Below are positions 45,835 to 57,205 of a DNA stretch of 64,000 nucleotides, one piece after another. Below the pieces are notes generated by a model, which did not search any database, was not told the origin of the DNA, and saw only the letters and a program-made list of their open reading frames with translations. Position numbers and translations under genes: made by a program. The number at the start of each line of letters is the position of its first letter. Position 1 is the first letter of the stretch. The stretch is from Diphasiastrum complanatum. Taxonomy: Eukaryota > Streptophyta > Lycopodiopsida > Lycopodiales > Lycopodiaceae. The stretch lies in the NCBI GenBank assembly GCA_029204225.1, contig CM055095.1:54339612-54403611 (forward strand), given 5' to 3'.

Positions 45835-46433
45835 AGAGAGCGATGGTCAAGCATGGCTGAGCATAGTTATTGTTATCAGCTTTCAGAAGTGAAGGCCGAT
45901 GCAGCTGTAGTTGAAATTCAGCTTTGTTCGCTTCTGATTGAGTTTTTTTTTCTAAGCTCTTGATCTCTTCCTAAAAAAAGTTCTATTAAACACAATTATT
46001 ACTGCGTGCTAACAAATACCAGATATGAATTATCCTTTTCCATTTTCTATTTTTCCTAATGATTTATATTCATGCCAATTAAAGTCTGTTTCATCGTTCT
46101 TGAATCACATACATTGATACAACTTCAAGAAAGACAGAATCAATTCACCACATACTATCAAGCTGAATATCTAGCACAATCAGCATCAATTAGAACTGAC
46201 TCTTAGATGACGCATGGTTGTTATCAATTCACCAAGTACTCTCCAGAAAATTGGCCGGCACAGTCTCCTCTCCACTAATATCAGCAATAGTTTTGTAGAC
46301 AACTTTGTTGGCGATGGCGATGCAGATGTGTAGCAATAGGAAGATCCTGATCACTTTTTTCTCACGTCAACTGGATTGATACGCTCCAACATTACTCTTT
46401 GCTCACTCAAAAGCTTGAAATACCACTTCAAAG

Positions 46434-46665
46434 ATTTGAAGCACACAAACACCACATTCGCATATATATACCTTTTTTTTGCTTTTGCTTTTGGGAATGA
46501 AATCTATCCATTCATGCATAATAAGCACAAGTCATGCATAGGATTTGAAACACATAAACACCACATTCGCATGTATATAGCTTTTATTTTGCTTTTGCTT
46601 TTGCTTTTCGAAATGGAATTCATCCATTCATGCATAGTAAGACACCAATCATGCATAAAAGTACC
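46434..46665. repeat. Tandem duplication, unit about 112 bp
   Basis: GATTTGAA(G/A)CACA(C/T)AAACACCACATTCGCAT...CCATTCATGCATA occurs twice in direct order, with GCTTTTGCTTTT expanded in the second copy. Confidence 0.8.
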
Positions 46666-47088
46666 ACATTCATAGATGCATGCTACTTTAGCTCTCAACA
46701 AACGTTCAAGTTTGGGCCGCCACAACAAATTGACATTTAATGTTGACTTTTTTTCCAACTCCATTGACCAATCTCAACACATACTATTGCCTTTGCAAGG
46801 CACGACCACCAAAAAAAAAAAAGTACCTAAGAATCTCATCAATTTTTTTCCTTAAAACAAAAAATGGCTTTCACATGGAATGACTTGGTCTTTCAAATTG
46901 GAGGGTAAGTGCAAATTTTGGGGAATAAGTGGTGGGACTTCTCTCTCTCTCCTCCAATAAAAACCATAAATACCTTATTTAATTTGAATTTAGATAATGA
47001 ATGCTTTGACCTCCAAATAAAAACGAGCTTTCACATGGAATGATTTGAAAAGACTTAGTCTTTTAATAAAAAACCATTAAGTGCAAAT
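46666..47088. other. Non-coding stretch
   Basis: Words such as AAAAACGAGCTTTCACATGG-AATGA (46867 and 47020) occur twice. No gene is visible. Confidence 0.35.
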
Positions 47089-47330
47089 TACTTAATGCTA
47101 GACTCTTCCCGTGTGAAACCACTTCCTTGTGCACTTACCTAATGCTAGACTCTTCCCTGTAAAACCACTTCACACCCCTACCTACACCCCAATGCACTTA
47201 CCTAATGCTAGACTTTTCCTTGTGAAACCACTTCACACCCTTAGCTACACCCGAATGCACTTACCTAATGCTAGACTCTTCCGTGTGAAACCACCCTTAG
47301 CTATACACCCCAGTGCACTCACCTAATACC
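47089..47330. repeat. Minisatellite, unit about 60-68 bp, four to five copies
   Basis: CTTACCTAATGCTAGACTCTTCC(C)TGTGAAACCACTT is repeated, with CACACCC-TAGCTACACCC spacers in the later units. The open frame through it (MHLPNARLF repeated) is a by-product of a unit divisible by three. Confidence 0.85.
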
Positions 47331-48171
47331 AGTCAGCTGATCAATGAGCTGCTCTCCTGAGGCTTCTGTTCTGCCAGCGAGCTCCAATGGGGCTTTTGTT
47401 TGGCCATCGAGCTCTACTCGGGCCTTTGAGTTTCTTGGGCATGTGGGTGGGCCAGTTAGCTCGCACAACGCCCCACCATCTATTGAAAAATCTACTTGTC
47501 CAGCGGTTCATGAATGATAGCAGGTTTGCGCTGAAGAACCCCTCACAGATTGCGATAATTTATTGGTTTTCTAACGTGCTTACAGAGTTATCGGTGAGCT
47601 GTTGATCTTAAATGCTCCGGCAAAATCATTTTACAATATGAGCTTTCAGGAAGACTGTTTTACAAGATAAAGACTTCAGGCGTCTACCTCGCAAAGCTTG
47701 GCCAAAATTCAGATTGCAAAAACGTGCAAATCTGAAATATTCTTCAAGCCTTATTCCAATAAGGCTCTTACAGGAACAGAGAGGAGGGAAGGTGCTCACA
47801 GGAAGGAGGGATTAGCTAGGTTATTCCACTCTTGTAATGCAAGGATTCTAGTAACAGTTAAAAACAAAAGAGAGGAAACTCTTTTCCCATATCAGCTAAG
47901 GAAAAGAGGGCATCCTGTTTCCCCTTTAGGGTTTTGCAAATTCACAGAGATTTATTGATGCCATGATGAAGTTTTTAATGGTAATCGAACTCCATGAAAT
48001 CGCTTTTCAGACTAGGAACTCTCATGCCATAAAAGAAATAAGAAACTAGCTTGCAGATTTGAAAGGAGTAGAGAACTTTTTTTGCCTTAAACATTTGCAT
48101 GATTAAAAATACCTCTCTCAAAAGTTCATCTACTAAAAATAAATCATAAAATATCACTGTCAATCTACTTA
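47331..48171. other. Non-coding stretch
   Basis: GC-richer patch at 47340-47470; otherwise AT-rich. The frames at 47387 and 47698 have no domain. Confidence 0.35.
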
Positions 48172-48369
48172 GGGGCTCTTTCCATGTCCACCCCCTGACC
48201 CGTTCTCTGCGTCAGGTGACATCAACCTTTCACCTGAGAGAACGGATGACCCGTTCTCTCCAGCTGCTAATCTCTGAGAAATCTGCAAACCCCTTCACCA
48301 GTTGAGCAACCTGTGATGTTGCTTGACGTCATACAGCCCGGGTGAGGGGGTCGCCATGGAAAGGCGCTC
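48172..48369. mobile_element. Tourist-like MITE (PIF/Harbinger type), 198 bp
   Basis: Starts GGGGCTCTTTCCATG and ends CATGGAAAGGCGCTC, giving imperfect terminal inverted repeats (12 of 15 matches, continuing as TCCACCCCCTGACCC against GCGACCCCCTCACCC). TTA lies on both sides (48169-48171 and 48370-48372), the 3-bp duplication of PIF/Harbinger elements. The inside has GACCCGTTCTCT twice in direct order and a mirrored AGAGAACGGATGACC. No ORF. Confidence 0.8.
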
Positions 48370-48372
48370 TTA

Positions 48373-49089
48373 ACTTGCATATGTTTTAAGCGATCCTGAA
48401 GGATACAGTCTTGGTCGAGATAATGTCAAGTTGTTTTTAGCTGCATAAGAACAAGTGTTATCCTTGTTCCTGGCTGGTGACTCGTGAGTCATGACCCATG
48501 ACAGGCAGGACTGTGACTCTTGTTTTTTATTGATTCATGAGTCATGAGCCAGGCCAAAAGCTCAACCGAGCGGCATTTTTCTTTCTAACTGGGCTCAAAA
48601 TGTTTTCCTCTTTAAGTCTCGCAAGTCTTAACTAGGACTGGCAAATTACAGATTGGAGTTATACTAGAATTGGATCTTTTCACCACTTTCTGCCACCAAT
48701 AAACCAGTCCACACTGACTTTGCAGAAAAGAAACCCTACTAGGGATTGCCTGCATACAATTGCCTTGGGAGTTTTTAAAGCAGGAGAGCTATATGTAGCT
48801 GAAATCAGCCGAAATGCAAAGTTGACTTTAAAAAGCTTTTACATCCTTGTATCCAATTATAAGTTCATATCTTATCATAGAAAACTCCATCCCTGGACAG
48901 GGAGTATTTTCGATTATTCTTACATTACAAGATCACTGAATGTAGCCTCTCAACAAGAGGACACTGTTGAGCTTCTTTCAAAAATATGTGAACTTAACTT
49001 GTGATGCATCCCAAACCAAAATCATAGGAGATGTTCCATTTGCTCGTCCAAAAAACTCAATTCAAATGAGATTGTACTTTTGAGTGTTT
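48373..49089. other. Region between MITE and the PPR stop codon
   Basis: Direct repeats of GACTC(G/A)TGAGTCATGA near 48480-48550. A 94-codon plus-strand frame (48720-49004) has no recognisable domain. The 3' UTR of the PPR gene should lie within the right part. Confidence 0.35.
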
Positions 49090-51330
49090 TTATATTGCAC
49101 TGGCAGTTTGTACCCTATAATTTGACTCAATCCATGCACGCCCAGGTAGCTTCTTCGCCCCTGCACTTCTCATTTGCAATCTTAAAGTGCCATCCTCTTT
49201 CCAATGTCCTGCTGCTGAATATATGTTGGACATAATGCCAAATGCAGCATTATTTGTTGGATCCAGCTTCAGGATGGACTCAAATGACCCTTTGCCAACA
49301 TCCAAATTACCGTGAGTCCGGCAAGCCCCAAGCAATGACATCCACACAGGGACTCCAGGTTGTAATGGCATCTTATTGATGAGGTCTAGAGCTTCATAGA
49401 CATTTCCCGTACGCCCAAGCAGGTCAACCATACAAGCATAATGTTTCATTGTCGGAATAATGTTAAAACCTTTACACATCGCTTGAAAGAGTTGATAACC
49501 TTCATCTACCAAGCCTGCCCAACTGCAAGCAGAGAGAACAGCAATGAATGTTACATGATTTGGTCTAATTGCCGCCTCCTGCATTTTCTCAAAAAGTTCG
49601 ATAGCGTCCTGAGCATGCCCATGACGAGCATGGCCTGCAATCAGTGCATTCCAGGAAACTAAATTGCGCTCTGGTAGGTTTTCAAAGACTTCATTTGCCT
49701 CACCTAAGCTCCCACACTTGGCATACATGTCAACAACCGCACTTCCCACCATCACGTCCAGTACTATTCCACTTCCCATGATATGTCTGTGAATAAGCTT
49801 TCCCTGATCTAGGGCTGCTGCACTTCCACATGCTTTCAAGATGTTAACGTATGTGACTTTGTCTGGCTTTACACCCTGCTGCATCATTCGCTCAAAAATA
49901 CTGAGAGCTTCTTGAACTTTTCCATGCTTAGCAAGTCCAGCAATCATGACACTGTACGAAACCACATCTCGTTCTAACATATTATAGAAGACTTTCCATG
50001 CCTTGCCTAAGCACCCACATTTAGCATACATGTGAAGAAGAGTGTTACTAACAAAGAGCTCTTTGTCGTATCCACTCTTAATAAGCTGGGCATGTATAAG
50101 CCTGCCCTGATGCAATGCCGAAATGCTGCTGCATGCTTTGAGTATGCTCAGAAAAGTAACTTTATTAGGCTTTACACCCTCATTCTGCATTTTCTTATAA
50201 AGCTCTAGTGCTTCTTGACCACGACCCAATTGGGCATATCCTGCAATGAGAGCGGTCCAGGAAACTACATCTCTTCCCCGTAATTGCAAGAATACTTTAT
50301 GTGCCTCATCTAGTCTCCCACATTTGGCATACATGTCAATTAGGGTATTGGCAATATAGAGATCTGATTCCAGCCCACTTTCCGCAATCTGAGCATGGAT
50401 GAGTTTTCCTTGATCTAGAGCCATCAGGCCAGCACATGCTTGGAGGACGCTCACATAGGTTACTCTATCTGGTTTTGTGCCCTCTTGTTGCATAGTCTCA
50501 AAGAGTTGGAGAGCTTGTTTGCAATGTCCATGCTGAGCAAACCCTGCAATCACTGAAGTCCACGGAACTACACCTCGCTCTGGCAGCTTCTGGAAAAGCT
50601 TCCAGGCATCATTCAAGCTCCCACATTTGGCATACATGTCAATTAGAGAGCTTGCCACATGTTGATCAAATTCTAACCCTTTTTCCTTGACTAAAGTATG
50701 GAACTGCTTGCCTTGATCTAGGGTTTTCATTCGACCACATGCTTTGAAGAGGCTCATGAATGTGATTTTGTTTGGTTCATAACCATCATTTTGCATCTTC
50801 TCTAACAGCCGGAAAGCTTCCTGTCCATCTCCGTGCAGAGCATAACCCGAAATAATTGTACTCCACGAAACAATGTCTCTTCTGGGCAGTTTGTCGAATA
50901 GTCTGCGTGCTACCTCCAAAAGACCACATTTTGCATACATGTTAACAAGCATATTCCCAATGAACGGATTTGTTTGAAGACCATTTTTTAAAATGTGGAC
51001 ATGGATCAGCTTGCCTTGACTAAGAGCCGAACATTTGGCACAAGCATCAAGAACAGCAACGTAAGTACTGACAGTAGGCTCCATATCATGCCGTTTCATC
51101 TCATGATATAACATCAAAGCCCGCTCAAACCTTCCGGTCTTCACATGTGCTGATATTTGCTCATTACATTCATGTTCATCCCCTTCAAGAATTCCAGATA
51201 ACTCCTGATTGGACTCTGGCAAACTTTTGCCAGAGCCAAACAGACGCATAAGTGGGTAGCGAAAAGGGGAGTAGAATCCAAGACAATGGGGAACAGCTCG
51301 TATTCTCCTTCTGCTGCCCATATGCAACAT
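49090..51330 (-). CDS. Pentatricopeptide repeat protein, PLS class with E region, 746 aa
   Basis: PLS-class PPR proteins bind single-stranded organellar RNA base by base and act mainly in C-to-U editing in plastids and mitochondria. Residues 1 to about 50 are Arg/Ser-rich with few acids (MLHMGSRRRIRAVPHC), as in an organelle targeting peptide. From about 55 to 640 run P-L-S triplets with the usual words: LIDMYAKCGSLNDAWKLFQK, RDVVSWTALIAGYAQLGRGQ, KPNKVTFLSILKACSSISAL. E1/E2-like motifs follow (MVDLLGRTGNVYEALDLI, MSLLGACRTHGNLDVGKG, KLPGRAWIE). The protein ends SNYRVQTASAI just where E+/DYW would start, so it has no deaminase of its own. The frame is intact and intronless; Met at 51321 is an alternative start. 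Confidence 0.95.
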   Translation of the reverse strand: MLHMGSRRRIRAVPHCLGFYSPFRYPLMRLFGSGKSLPESNQELSGILEGDEHECNEQISAHVKTGRFERALMLYHEMKRHDMEPTVSTYVAVLDACAKCSALSQGKLIHVHILKNGLQTNPFIGNMLVNMYAKCGLLEVARRLFDKLPRRDIVSWSTIISGYALHGDGQEAFRLLEKMQNDGYEPNKITFMSLFKACGRMKTLDQGKQFHTLVKEKGLEFDQHVASSLIDMYAKCGSLNDAWKLFQKLPERGVVPWTSVIAGFAQHGHCKQALQLFETMQQEGTKPDRVTYVSVLQACAGLMALDQGKLIHAQIAESGLESDLYIANTLIDMYAKCGRLDEAHKVFLQLRGRDVVSWTALIAGYAQLGRGQEALELYKKMQNEGVKPNKVTFLSILKACSSISALHQGRLIHAQLIKSGYDKELFVSNTLLHMYAKCGCLGKAWKVFYNMLERDVVSYSVMIAGLAKHGKVQEALSIFERMMQQGVKPDKVTYVNILKACGSAAALDQGKLIHRHIMGSGIVLDVMVGSAVVDMYAKCGSLGEANEVFENLPERNLVSWNALIAGHARHGHAQDAIELFEKMQEAAIRPNHVTFIAVLSACSWAGLVDEGYQLFQAMCKGFNIIPTMKHYACMVDLLGRTGNVYEALDLINKMPLQPGVPVWMSLLGACRTHGNLDVGKGSFESILKLDPTNNAAFGIMSNIYSAAGHWKEDGTLRLQMRSAGAKKLPGRAWIESNYRVQTASAI

Positions 51331-51978
51331 ATTTTTTCCACTACTTGCCCTGCTGGTGAATGAACCATCGTTTATTCACAGCAGCTAACTATAAAACGCA
51401 ATCAACTTTGATCTAAGTTTTCTAAAACCCTATTCTATGTAAACACAACTCTAATGCCATGAAAAAACTAGAATGTGACAATAAGACCTGCAATTTGCTA
51501 CACATTGCAATCAACAGCAAAACAAATTGGTAATGCAAAATGTTACGATCCATACACACCCATATCGAAATTTTTGTTCCAAAACTCACACATTATCGCT
51601 ATTTTTCATCTCAAAACCCTAAAAAACCCTGCCCCTAAACCTAGAAATCCTAAAAGATTAAAAAAGGACAATCATATCTCTCTCTTTCTCTCTCTCTCTC
51701 TCTCTATATATATATTAATAATAATAATAATAATAATATAAAACACCAAAAATAATTGCTACCCCAATATTATTACAGCTTCTACAAGAACCTAAAACCC
51801 CGCACACAGATCACAAATGCTTCATTGCAGGATCGTATAAAAGAAGAGCGCAAATGCGACAAGCATGAGCTCCTTGCCTTGCCACTCCTCCACAGCCAAG
51901 CCCAGCCAGACAGCCATGGATAAACGCAAAGCTGAAAAAAACACGATCACCATATCTCTCTCACCTCACATTCTTCTT

Positions 51979-52012
<34 letters not shown>

Positions 52013-52710
52013 AGTACACACCGCCCCCCCTCTCTCTCAAACACTATTGCTATTTCTACCTTAACCCTAAATCAACCCTAGCCCTAGTTCTGAAACAGAA
52101 ATACTAAAACTTGAATTTCCATCCAAAAAATTTCACGTCACAGATTGCACTTCCTGACGAAATATCATCTGCTCCTACGAAATATTATTGATCCAAAACG
52201 AATCTGCTGCAGAGAACCATTACTCAGAAAACACCAATGGATGATGGCAGAAATACATTCATCGATAATTGAACCCAAAGCCCAAAATCTCTCTCTCTCT
52301 CGATCTCTCGTTGTCTCTCTCTTAGCAGCTCTCTCTCACTCAGCACCTAAAGGACCTTGCGCGCGCTTCCTCGGAGTCTCTCTCGCTCTCTCTCTCTCTC
52401 ACTTTCGAGGACGCGTTCTCTCTCTATCTTTCCCCACTTCCATTGCTCGTCGATCAAGTTTTAGGGCACACGTGGCCCAATGAAAAAGTAATAAGCGTAT
52501 CTTCTCCATGAGAGCATTCTCGTGGCCCGCTTTGTCTCTTATGGTTGGTGCCCATGCACCATTCAACATCCCACATGCGTCCCCTAAAGTGGACTTGGCT
52601 GCCAGTGCGCCCACATGACTTGGCTGCGAGTGTGGCCACATGACGGTCTGGAAGCTCAGAACTTCCCGAATGTGCAGGTTTAGTTGTCATGGTTCTCTTT
52701 TTTCACTACC
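51331..52710 (-). promoter_or_regulatory. Upstream region of the PPR gene: purine/pyrimidine tracts and G-box
   Basis: CT-rich tracts at 51670-51707, 51985-52010, 52290-52335 and 52375-52430 read as GA-rich leader on the PPR strand. (TAA)n lies at 51715-51738 behind TATATATA. GCACACGTGGCCC at 52465-52477 contains a G-box core. No ORF has domain support. The transcription start cannot be fixed; a long GA-rich 5' UTR is possible. Confidence 0.4.
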
Positions 52711-52765
52711 CATAGTTCGATCCATCAAGAATCACACTGATCTTCTGTGCAATGTTGGAAGCCAT
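52708..52765 (-). pseudogene. Copia gag start, truncated
   Basis: From ATG at 52765: MASNIAQKISVILDGSNYG, then TAG. It lies 20 nt behind the primer site, as a copia gag should. Only the first 19 residues remain. Confidence 0.7.
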
Positions 52766-52784
52766 TATGGCTCATCTTGGAGTT

Positions 52785-52796
52785 GCTCTGATACCA
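52785..52796 (-). other. Primer binding site (initiator tRNA-Met)
   Basis: The minus strand reads TGGTATCAGAGC one base behind the LTR end, the standard plant copia primer site. Confidence 0.85.
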
Positions 52797-52797
52797 C

Positions 52798-53215
52798 TGA
52801 TAGAAACGGAAGCGTGGAAACAAGAATTATCAAATATCTACTTTGGCAACACGTAATGCCTTGTGCTTAGGTGTCCTTTGTATTTTGGGACCACCTCCAG
52901 GAGCATAATGTCCATCTTTGTCCTCTCTTCGGTGGAATTCACTTTCTCTTTCCTCTCTCCGGAAACCGAAAAAAAAAAAACTGGTCCACGCATACAGCCG
53001 TACGGTACGACCAAAAAACAAAACAAAAAAAAAAACTGGTCCACGCATAAGGCTGTACAACCGTACCGTACGGCCCAAAAACGAAAAAAAACCTTTGCAC
53101 AATGGCATTACGTAGGGGAAGGCCCGAAGCCCTCGGCCTTCCTTGCTGGTCCTGCCCTCGGGCAACTGCCCTCCCAGCAAGGAAGCCCCCCCCCCCCCCC
53201 CCCCCCAACGTAACA
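52798..53215 (-). mobile_element. Copia 5' LTR (minus), 418 bp
   Basis: On the minus strand it starts TGTTACG (53215) and ends TTTCTATCA (52798), TG..CA, directly before the primer site. It contains a G21 run near its start (plus C at 53186-53206) and the word GCGTGGACCAGTTTTTTTTT twice (near 53030-53050 and 52970-52990). Only a stub of gag follows, so the rest of the element is lost. Its upstream neighbour is a different copia gag. Confidence 0.8.
53186..53206. repeat. C21 homopolymer
   Basis: Twenty-one consecutive C on the plus strand inside the copia LTR. Confidence 0.95.
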
Positions 53216-53221
53216 TATAGC

Positions 53222-53971
53222 AACTACAGAGCATTAGAGGAATCATCTTCCTCCTCATCTTTGTCTTTGGATTTGACTTTGTCCTTGCTTGAGGATTGTT
53301 GATGTTGGTTCTTGCTCCTCCCTTTGTGCTTATCCTTGGCAAAAAGAGCTTTGCCATCATTATGAGTGAGAGAGAGCTTGTCCATCCTCAAGAGCTTGTA
53401 CTTGTCTTTATTCTTCTAAAATTAGCACACTTTGGAGAGCCTCCAAACTTCGTAGCTCCTCCTTAATGTCATAGGATTGGACAAGGTTATCAAATTCACT
53501 TCTCAAGCCATTGAGAATGACTTGAACTAGCTCATTTTGATTGATGGAATCACCAATACAAGCAAGTTCTCTATGAATATCTTTTACTCTCAAAACATAA
53601 CTAGATGCACTCTCATCACTCTTTTGGCTACTTTGAAAGATTTGATTCCTAAGAGTGAGAAGCCTAGAGGTATTCTTAGCCTCATAGATAGTCTTGAGAC
53701 AATCCCAAGCTTTTTTGGTTGTTGTACAAGTACCTATCTCCCTCAATATCTCATTAAAGACATTCATCTTAATGTAGTGGAGAGCCATCCTAGCTCTCTT
53801 TTTGTATTTTTGAACCTCTTGAAGAACTTGTGGTTCTTCTTCAAGGCCAAGAACTATGTCCATCACATCTTGAAGGATCAAGATGGACTCCATCCTCATT
53901 TTTCAAATTGAATAGTTTGAAGTGGACAATCTTTCACTTGGTTCCAGCAAGGATGAACCCATTGAAGACAT
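53222..53971 (-). pseudogene. Copia gag polyprotein (minus), retrotran_gag_2/UBN2 type
   Basis: Starts MSSMGSSLLEPSERLSTSNY at 53971; one stop follows (a TGA where most relatives have Trp, near 53906). The open frame then carries MALHYIKMNVFNEILREIGT, TTKKAWDCLKTIYEAKN, RLLTLRNQIFQS, VKDIHRELACIGD and VILNGLRSEFDNLVQS. A stop near 53408 precedes a Lys/Asp/Ser-rich tail that ends at 53222, where the zinc knuckle should begin. The LTR at 52798-53215 lies right behind the break. Confidence 0.85.
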
Positions 53972-55854
53972 TTGAAGTGAAGAAAACTCAAATGATGAAC
54001 AATAAATGTTTCTACACACTCTCAATAGGATCCAATAATCGAGTACTATCTCCTCCCATGAAAGATCTTGCAACTATTTGTGAATTGATTCTCACTAGCT
54101 ACACAAATCTCTCTAAAACAAGATCTATTTCACATCAAATGATGGAGTATGGGCAAAGTTAGAATCAAACACTCTTAGCACATGTGAAGTACACAAAGAA
54201 ACCAAATTTGACTCAAATACAATGAAAATGGCTCAGATCTTAAAACAGTGCCTAGATCACATATAGATGAGATTGGTAAGCATACAACTGTGATTTTGGA
54301 TCAACCAAGCAATCTCTTGACCAAACCAAATGTGTCCGACCTCTTAATTCTATTGGACTATATTCAAGCACACTCAAATTCCTATTGGACCTCACATGGT
54401 TCCACCTCTAAATCCTATTGGACCTCTTAGAATTCATCAAACAAAGGCATTACACTTGTCTACACGCTAATTGGCACGAGTTTAGCCTCTTACTCTATTT
54501 TGGCTCAATAGTGGCATTACAAGTGGAAATGCATAATTTGCCATCTATGCCAAATTTGTTCCTATCAACATCCTACACCTAGATGCTTTATGTAAAAACA
54601 TAAGACCCCTGTATCTAACATAGATAATCTTTTTCAATTCTTCACACTCCTCCTAAAACATTATCTATGAAGATTTAAGCATTGATCTTGATATATGCAG
54701 AAGTATGGTGGTTCCCCTCTCAGACATAGAACATCTTATTAGATAAACAACGAAATGCTTTGTTTTCTTGGATTTCCAACTCAAATTCTTCATTTATTGT
54801 CTGCCACAATGGTCCTCATTCCTCCTTTATTGCATCAATAACCTTAGTTGATTCACCATCTAGAAAAGTCATGCTCAATATAGACATCTCCTTTTCCTTT
54901 AGAAAGAGGAATCATAGACATGAACATATTCTTAAACATATCTAGACTTTGTAGTAGATCATTTCCTTGATCCTCAGACAAAGTGGCCGGATTGTCTTGA
55001 TCGTACTCATCCTCTGAAGCTTCACCCAAGTTAATGTCTTTAGCCTCCCGTATAACTTCAATAGTAGGTGTGTCAATTGCTCTCTTCTTGCACAATGGAA
55101 GGCAGGTAGTTCATCATCTTGTTTATTGTTGTCTTCATCGACATGTTTGCCTTTACACCCATGACCATGTCCTCGGCCTCTGCATGTATGAAAAAAAAGG
55201 GCATCGAAAGCATATTAGTTTGTAAATTTTTAGATTGTCTTTGCAGCATAATAGTGCATCGAACACTATACTTAAATGTTTACATTTTATAAAAATGTAA
55301 GTTCAAGTATGAAACATAAGTCTTCGAAAAAAGGATACATATGCATGACAAAAGGAGCATAAGCATATGCAAAAATCGATAGTAGTGTTGATAGATTACA
55401 ATAAGCCCCATAAGAGGTTCTTTTGACAAATTTGCACATGGGCTAGCAATCGAAGTCCATAGATGTTGACTAATATTGAACACATGAGAAATATTTAATT
55501 GATTTTGAGGAACACACCAATGGAAAGGAAGAATACTTTTCTAGGAACTCAAAAGGTACATATGTAATGGTATGTAAGATAAGGCCCATTAAATGTGGTG
55601 AAGAGCTATTCATCAAATATAGCTTCAATCGCCCTCTTCCAAGATGTGTACAAAAGGCTTTGAGCCAAACTCAAGCATGTACCTTGTGAATATCAAAATA
55701 CATTTTATCTATTTAGTGAGAACAAGTTATGTTGAATGTCAATTAATTGTTTTGTTTATATTTCATATTGCATGTCTTGATTTAAGATATGATGTTTGAT
55801 TTGCATGCCTTAATTTTAGTTTTAATTTTCATGAACGACCATCTTATATGTTAA
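53972..55854. other. Mostly unassigned; leader of the copia gag and an acidic minus frame
   Basis: TATTGGATCC text (54030-54040) upstream of gag is a weak primer-site candidate. A minus frame at 55095-54853 reads IEVIREAKDINLGEASEDEY and DLLQSLDMFKNMFMSMIPLS, acidic and of unknown origin. The rest, AT-rich, shows no gene. Confidence 0.35.
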
Positions 55855-56640
55855 TTGATGAATATGTTAATTTGTTTTCCATGTTTAAAGGACTATGAAT
55901 CGCCATCTAGCTCTAGTGACGATGACAACAGTCACTCCAAATCCAAAACAAGATTGGCATACGATGGGCCACAGATAAATCAACTATCACGTCGTGAGCA
56001 TATGGGCTTGAGAGCCATGATGAAAATAGATGAACAACAATGTGCCAAAACAAATCAGCCTCGATCTTCTTCTTCTTCTTTTTCAGAATCAAGATCAAGT
56101 GCTGAAAATGATTTTTGCATTCAAGATGAGGTTGAAATCATGAACAACTTGATAAATAACGTCTATGGGCATCATGATGTGGAAGAACGCACTGAACATG
56201 ATAGTGAATCATTTATTAGTGTCGAGGAAAAAAAATTGAGAGAAGAATCAAACACACCATTATATCCTAGAGCAAAGACATCTCGTTTGGCCGCTTCGTT
56301 GCTTATATTGAACCTCCAAGCAAAATACAAATGGAGTAATACAAGTGTTACATTCTTATTTGGGTAAATAAGATTGAGATTTTTTTTAAAGATTTTAGTA
56401 GATGTGTTGTTCAAGTCAAATGTTTTAGTTGGCTACATGACCTTTTATTTTATGTTATGAAAATTCATTTGATTATGTACAGGTTATTGCGCAAACTAAT
56501 CTCAGAAGGAAACACTATGTTAGAGACAAGAGGTGAGGCACAAAAAATGTTGAGTGCAATGGGAATGGACTATACATTGCGTCATGCTTGTTTAAAAGAT
56601 TGCATCTTATATCGTGGTGAGTATCGGGGGTTAAAAGCTT
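55855..56640 (+). pseudogene. CACTA (En/Spm) transposase, N-terminal exons, truncated
   Basis: The first exon (to 56363) has an acidic Ser/Asp-rich start (SPSSSSDDDNSHSK), then NTPLYPRAKTSRLAASLLIL and NLQAKYKWSNTSVTFLFG. A GTAAAT donor at 56364 and a GTACAG acceptor ending at 56482 give an in-frame join to LLRKLISEGNTM, EAQKMLSAMGMDYTLRHACL and KDCILYRGEY. The order PLYPG-(x)-LNLKAKYGWS-LLxLLxxMLPxGN-LGLxYxxIHACxNDCxLYR is characteristic of TNPD-type transposases. The DDE core and everything after CILYRGEY are missing; copia LTR sequence starts at about 56648. Confidence 0.8.
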
Positions 56641-56647
56641 TTCCCTG

Positions 56648-57205
56648 ATACCAATATGATGGGGCAAGGGAGATAGGAAGAACAAGAACGGAGAAGAGAG
56701 CAGAAATATTGCATAACAGCTCTCCCATTCTAATCGGCCGCTAGGTGCAAAAATAGTCTAATAGACAGCTTATGCTAAAGATAATCATAGCTTTATGTAT
56801 TCTGATTGTCCAACATGATCTTAAAAAATAATTCATACTCTAAAACAAGAGTATAGTCCACCGAAGAGATTAGAGATGGTTTGTGTGTGGTACTACTGAA
56901 ATCAGATTCAATGTGAAGTATAGTTCTGAAATAAATGCAAGAGCAGTGCGATATCACGAGTTCCTCAGGCGTCAAAGACAATCATCGTCTGATCAGAAAC
57001 TGAGGAGTTGTAGACGTTCGTGTTTTGATCAGAGTGAGTAAACAAGCACGATCAAACAACAATGAAAGTGCATTCAATCACAACAAGCATTCATCTACAT
57101 TGTACATAGATAAAAACATTCTGCTATTATATTACACTTAAGCACAATACAAATAGCAATATAAACAAAAAATTAACGGCGTAATTGGCACAATAACATA
57201 TCGGG
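56648..57205 (-). mobile_element. Copia LTR, 3' portion (minus), with primer site, inside the CACTA gene
   Basis: Matches the plus-strand LTR at about 60260-60793 in reverse, including the words for TACAATGTAGATGAATGCTTG, ATTCATACTCTAAAACAAG and GTCTATTAGAC. It ends (minus) in CCCTTGCCCCATCA, followed by TATTGGTATCAGGG, close to a tRNA-Met primer site (about 56648-56662). Similarity to the other copy stops near 57205. Confidence 0.75.

Noticed and set aside
52830-53360. Minus-strand ORF with hydrophobic FFFLFC stretches, membrane-like
   Set aside because: Produced by poly(A)/poly(T) tracts in a copia LTR; no domain.
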